64,000 bases of DNA from Cordia subcordata (lineage: Eukaryota; Streptophyta; Magnoliopsida; Boraginales; Cordiaceae): NCBI GenBank assembly GCA_028554755.1, contig JAPTOF010000005.1, positions 16,652,001-16,716,000 of the forward strand. Reading direction: 5' to 3'. A program made the translations under genes and the position numbers. The notes beneath the pieces are model-generated. The model had not been told where the DNA came from. It saw nothing but the letters and a program-made list of their open reading frames with translations, and searched no databases. Shown one piece after another: positions 60,453-64,000 of the stretch (position 1 is its first letter; every line of letters begins with the position of its first letter).

Positions 60453-62050
60453 TTTCACACACAAAACTTGCTTGTAATAAAAGCAATGGAATAAGATGGT
60501 GACAAGAAAAAAGATGGCAGGATAAGATTAATGGATGGTTATGGTGAGGTATGGGGGGAGCTTTAATGGCGTCGAGACCAAGGGGAGATAGTAGTAGATG
60601 TGCATAGGTTGGAGTATTTGATCAGCTGTATTTTATATGTATGTTCTTTTAACGTTTGAAACTAGTGAAGTCTTTACGTTATTATCTACCAGCTTTTTTG
60701 CACGTTTTCCAGCACAAGATTGAACGCGGACGGTTTATATTTTAAGGTTCATTACATGGTCACCGCTTTGCCCATTTTGTGTACTTTATTAGTGTTCTTT
60801 TCACTTTTTAAAACTTTTCTGAAATTTTGAGGTCGGATATGCTCATATTGCAACGTAATAAGCAATATTTATTATCTAGCAAAAAAGAAAGATAATTAAG
60901 ATTTAATAATTTTGAATGGTTAGTACAATTATACAAGGGTTCTCTTTAGTTTTTTGGACGGATTCTTCTTTTTTTTTTTTTTTTTAATCTTAAGTTGTTA
61001 TACATTTCCTCTTTAATAAGGAGAAGTATTGGTCGACCAATATTCATTATCGGACTAAGTCATTGCATATTTTCTCTTTAAGAAGAGCATATGTCTACCG
61101 ATATTTACTATGACCTTTTATCATATCTTATATAGTCTATCGTGGCTCTCTATGAAGTCCAACGACTCATAATGGACTAGGATCACAATGAGATCATATG
61201 GTGATCGTAATAATAGGTGATAGAAGATGCCTACTTTTACTTTTAAGGCCTACTAAGATTGATTTTTTTTTTTATAGAAAAGTTTTTTTTTAAATTACAT
61301 TATTTTTGCACTAGGTATCTGAATTAGATTTCAGAAAAAAAAAATTAAAGCTTGGGGAAAAAAAAAAGCTCACTTTTAAATTTTTTTATAAGCCAAATTT
61401 TAACTTCTTAAAAAAATTCCTTTTTTTTAAGTTTTTTAAAAAAAATTCTTTTGAAAAAAATTTAATTCAAATGAGCCTCAAGAAGTTTTATCTTAATTCC
61501 AATATAATAATTTTTTAAAAAATTTTTGAGGTTGTGCGAATCCTGGCTTTCAGTATAGGAGGGTGCAAGAGAATTTTCACTCCAGTTGTCTCACATAGTT
61601 CTTATATTTTCTTCGAGTTTTGACCAAAGAAAAAGGTTATTATATTGTCCTCCTCTGTTTCCTCCTTCAAATCTGGTGGCTTTACAAATATTTTTGGGTC
61701 AAATAAAAGCATAACCAGAGGATTTTGAATCTTGTCCATTCAAAGTTACGAATTTGAAGTGCTTTCTGGAGTGTCAACAATATCCATTCTTGTCATTGTT
61801 TCTCATTAATTTTGGCACATTTTATAATGGGGAAATTTTTATTTTAACTTGGATTCCCAATAATAAGAAAATGGTTTTAGTACCTCTTTTAATGCAAAAG
61901 TTTGGAGTTCCTTTCAAGTTTGTTATATTTCCAAAAAAAAGAAAAAGAAAAGGAGTTTGTCTATCTTGAAAATCAACATGATTATAGAAGAGTCAACGCA
62001 AGCGCAAATGTAGAATTTGCCATACCCATCAAGAAGTATATCCTTAAAGA
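60453..62050. other. Upstream of HMT, no gene seen
   Basis: A possible TATA box (ACATATAAAA on the minus strand, 60640-60631) lies about 180 bases before the HMT ATG. The rest is AT-rich with an A/T foldback (about 61260-61480) of the same type as at 51545-51778. No recognisable coding frame. Confidence 0.45.
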
Positions 62051-62062
62051 AACACTTCTAAA

Positions 62063-62349
62063 GAAAAGTCAATAGGAAGGTATAGTTCAGTGGTAATTAC
62101 TTCACTTGAGATTTATAAATCTCAAGTTTGAGTTATTACTAAAGGGTAAGTAAAGAACTATTATTGATCCTTTAAAATTAGAAGAAAAAAAAAAGTGTGT
62201 TCGAGTTATTATTAAAGGGTAAGTAGAGAACTACTATTGATCCTTTTTAAAATTAGAAAAAAAAAAGCGTGTTCGAGTTATTATTAGAGGGTAAGTAGGA
62301 AACTACTATTGATCCTCTTTAAAATTGGGGGAGGAAAAAAAAAAAAAAG
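62063..62349 (+). mobile_element. SINE-like element with triplicated tail and target duplication
   Basis: A Pol III A-box-like TATAGTTCAGTGGTAAT (62081-62097) and a B-box-like CTCAAGTTTGAGTT (62121-62134) mark a tRNA-derived head. The tail unit (TTCGAGTTATTA, AGGGTAAGTA, AACTA(C/T)TATTGATCCT, then an A run) occurs three times with a 72-73-bp period (G at 62130, 62203, 62275). The whole is bracketed by AACACTTCTAAA at 62051-62062 and 62350-62361. Confidence 0.65.
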
Positions 62350-62361
62350 AACACTTCTAAA

Positions 62362-64000
62362 TAGAAATTGATAGTCTTTTAGGAATCTTATCTCATTCCT
62401 TTCTTCAACAGGGGTTTTCACAATTCTGAAGAAGGTAAGCAAGGCGAATCTGGAACCCGACATTGGGAAGTGAACGAAGATTGGAATGAGATTGGAAAAG
62501 TAGAGGAAATTTTGGTATGCTTTTTCTTTTTATTTTGAAAAAAGACATTAATTTTGTGACTTATATAAGTTGGACAATGGACGTAGTACCCAAGGATATA
62601 GATAGTTAAGAATAACAATTTTACGTTTCCGATAAGATTTTTCTGATTGTTTGAATTACATGTTAAGAAAGTGGTTAGAAAATAAAAATTAAAAAATATA
62701 TGATTGTCAAATCATAAAATTGACCTAATTTTTTGTACTATTAATCTATAAGGAAGATAAGTAATATATGTCGATTCAAGATAAAGATAATTAAAGTACA
62801 AGTAAATCGAACGGTAATTAGGAAAAAACAATTTAAAAAAAAAAAGACTAGATGGGGATGAAATTAAATGTCATTGAGCTACTTGATAAATTTAACCGCA
62901 TTTTCTAATCAATCATGATAGATATTAGCACACAATTTTTCTTATAATTTAGATTCATCATTTTATAAAACCTGTTTAATTTGGTATTGATTTGATGATT
63001 AAGTTTTTTAATTAAATTATTATTTAGGTAACATGGCACCGGATGCACTAATTATTGCTAGCATTCAACAGGTTTGACGACTTATTCCAGCCTTCAATTT
63101 TGTTCCATACCCTTATCTGGTAAAGTGACATTTTCTTTTAATTAATCTTCTAATAATGGACCACACGGCTTTGCAGTATATTGAATTAATTTAGGTTATG
63201 TCTAACCTACATATGAATTTTTTTCTAAATATAAATTAAGTTTTAATTAGCTATGCTGTCAAAGAAAAAATCATTAATTGTTTGGTATTATATTTGAACT
63301 TTTGTGATTTTAAGCATTTTTAGTACAATGTCAAGCTTTTGAAAATATGACATGATATTTTAGCCAAAATATAGTTGTAATATATAGAAGGAAATGCTTC
63401 TACTAGTGATTTTCTTTGGACCAGACAACCTCTTGATTAGCCTCGTTATCTACTGACCTATATGATAGGTGTTTGGCAGAGCATGTGGATCGAGGGGAAA
63501 AGAAGTTTGAAAACCAAAGGTACACTACACATGGATTCAGGTGTGGAATCAACAATAACATAAATTGTGTTAAATTACAGTCTAATCTTATTAGGTGGGA
63601 CAAATCATATAAATTTGATATGATTATTTAACTATTTTTTCAAAAGATATTTGCTTTGCTAATTTCATTCATGCAAACAATTAGTTTGAATATCTCCATC
63701 CAAGTCATTTTAGGTCTTCTCTACTTCTCTTATTTGTATATTAGTCCGTGAATCGATCCCTAACAATTCTGAACTATTTCAAATGATTTTCTCTTGCTTA
63801 AATTATAATAGGGCTCATCTCACTTTTTCAAGTATGAAATCCTATAAAAGAAGAAAAGGAAAAAGAAAAACAAATTGAGTTCTGACACCTTTTCATTGTT
63901 TTTGGAGGAACTCTTCAATTAGTTTGGACTGGTCCAGAAGGTTGAGAGAGAGTCAAAATAGATATGCTCAAGTGAAAAGGTTGAGAGAATGTCAAAGTAA
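62362..64000. other. Intergenic, no gene seen
   Basis: AT-rich sequence to the window end. No frame resembles a known protein and no repeat structure stands out, apart from a repeated GAGAG..GTCAAA(A/G)TA phrase in the last 60 bases. Confidence 0.5.

Noticed and set aside
1..64000. CRISPR array, bacterial operon or prophage
   Set aside because: Spliced plant genes, plant retrotransposons and base composition rule out a prokaryotic source; no regularly spaced direct repeats with unique spacers were seen.
1..64000. Conserved microRNA precursors and rRNA genes
   Set aside because: I compared remembered mature sequences of common plant miRNAs (for example 156, 159, 166, 172, 396, 399) and found no match; no rRNA-like sequence was seen.

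Overview
The window is nuclear DNA of a flowering plant, most likely a eudicot. It is AT-rich, gene-sparse and full of plant transposons, and its genes carry GT-AG introns and belong to plant-specific families (CLE peptide, LOB-domain, CONSTANS-like). The lineage cannot be fixed by eye.

Four host genes can be supported. (1) A single-exon CLE peptide precursor, CLE27-like, at 4343-4642 (+), preceded by a 6-codon upstream ORF whose stop overlaps its start codon. (2) A two-exon class II LOB-domain gene (LBD40/41/42 type) at 24059-25289 (-), with an EAR-like C-terminus. (3) A two-exon CONSTANS-like gene of the COL16 type (one B-box plus CCT) at 52161-54049 (-), whose intron holds a MITE. (4) A seven-exon homocysteine S-methyltransferase gene at 57450-60452 (-), complete at 329 residues. 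They look like independent transcription units: peptide signalling, two transcriptional regulators and methionine metabolism. Nothing suggests a cluster with a common function.

The rest is mobile DNA and its remains. Two related Ty1/copia elements of Tork/Tnt1 type lie on the minus strand at 29799-35174 and 39590-45137. Each has two LTRs of about 330 bp and a perfect 5-bp target duplication, and each is disabled by different lesions. The first sits inside a MITE-like repeat related to the one in the COL16-like intron. A TRIM with three LTR regions, the middle one holding a 109-bp tandem array, is at 2707-3586. A Mutator-like, inverted-repeat-flanked element at about 48722-51421 carries a plant-mobile-domain pseudogene and a broken MULE N-terminal-like gene converging on each other. 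Also present are a 5'-truncated LINE tail with a 21-bp target duplication (36090-36346), a LINE reverse-transcriptase scrap (46550-46756), SINEs with target duplications (29252-29359 and 62063-62349), several MITEs, a phosphoglycerate kinase fragment (38613-38741) and many microsatellites.

Large stretches (about 4.8-14.3, 15.7-20.4, 21-24, 25.4-29.2 and 62.4-64 kb) show no supportable gene. The exon structures are read by eye from splice consensus and family conservation; no database search was run.
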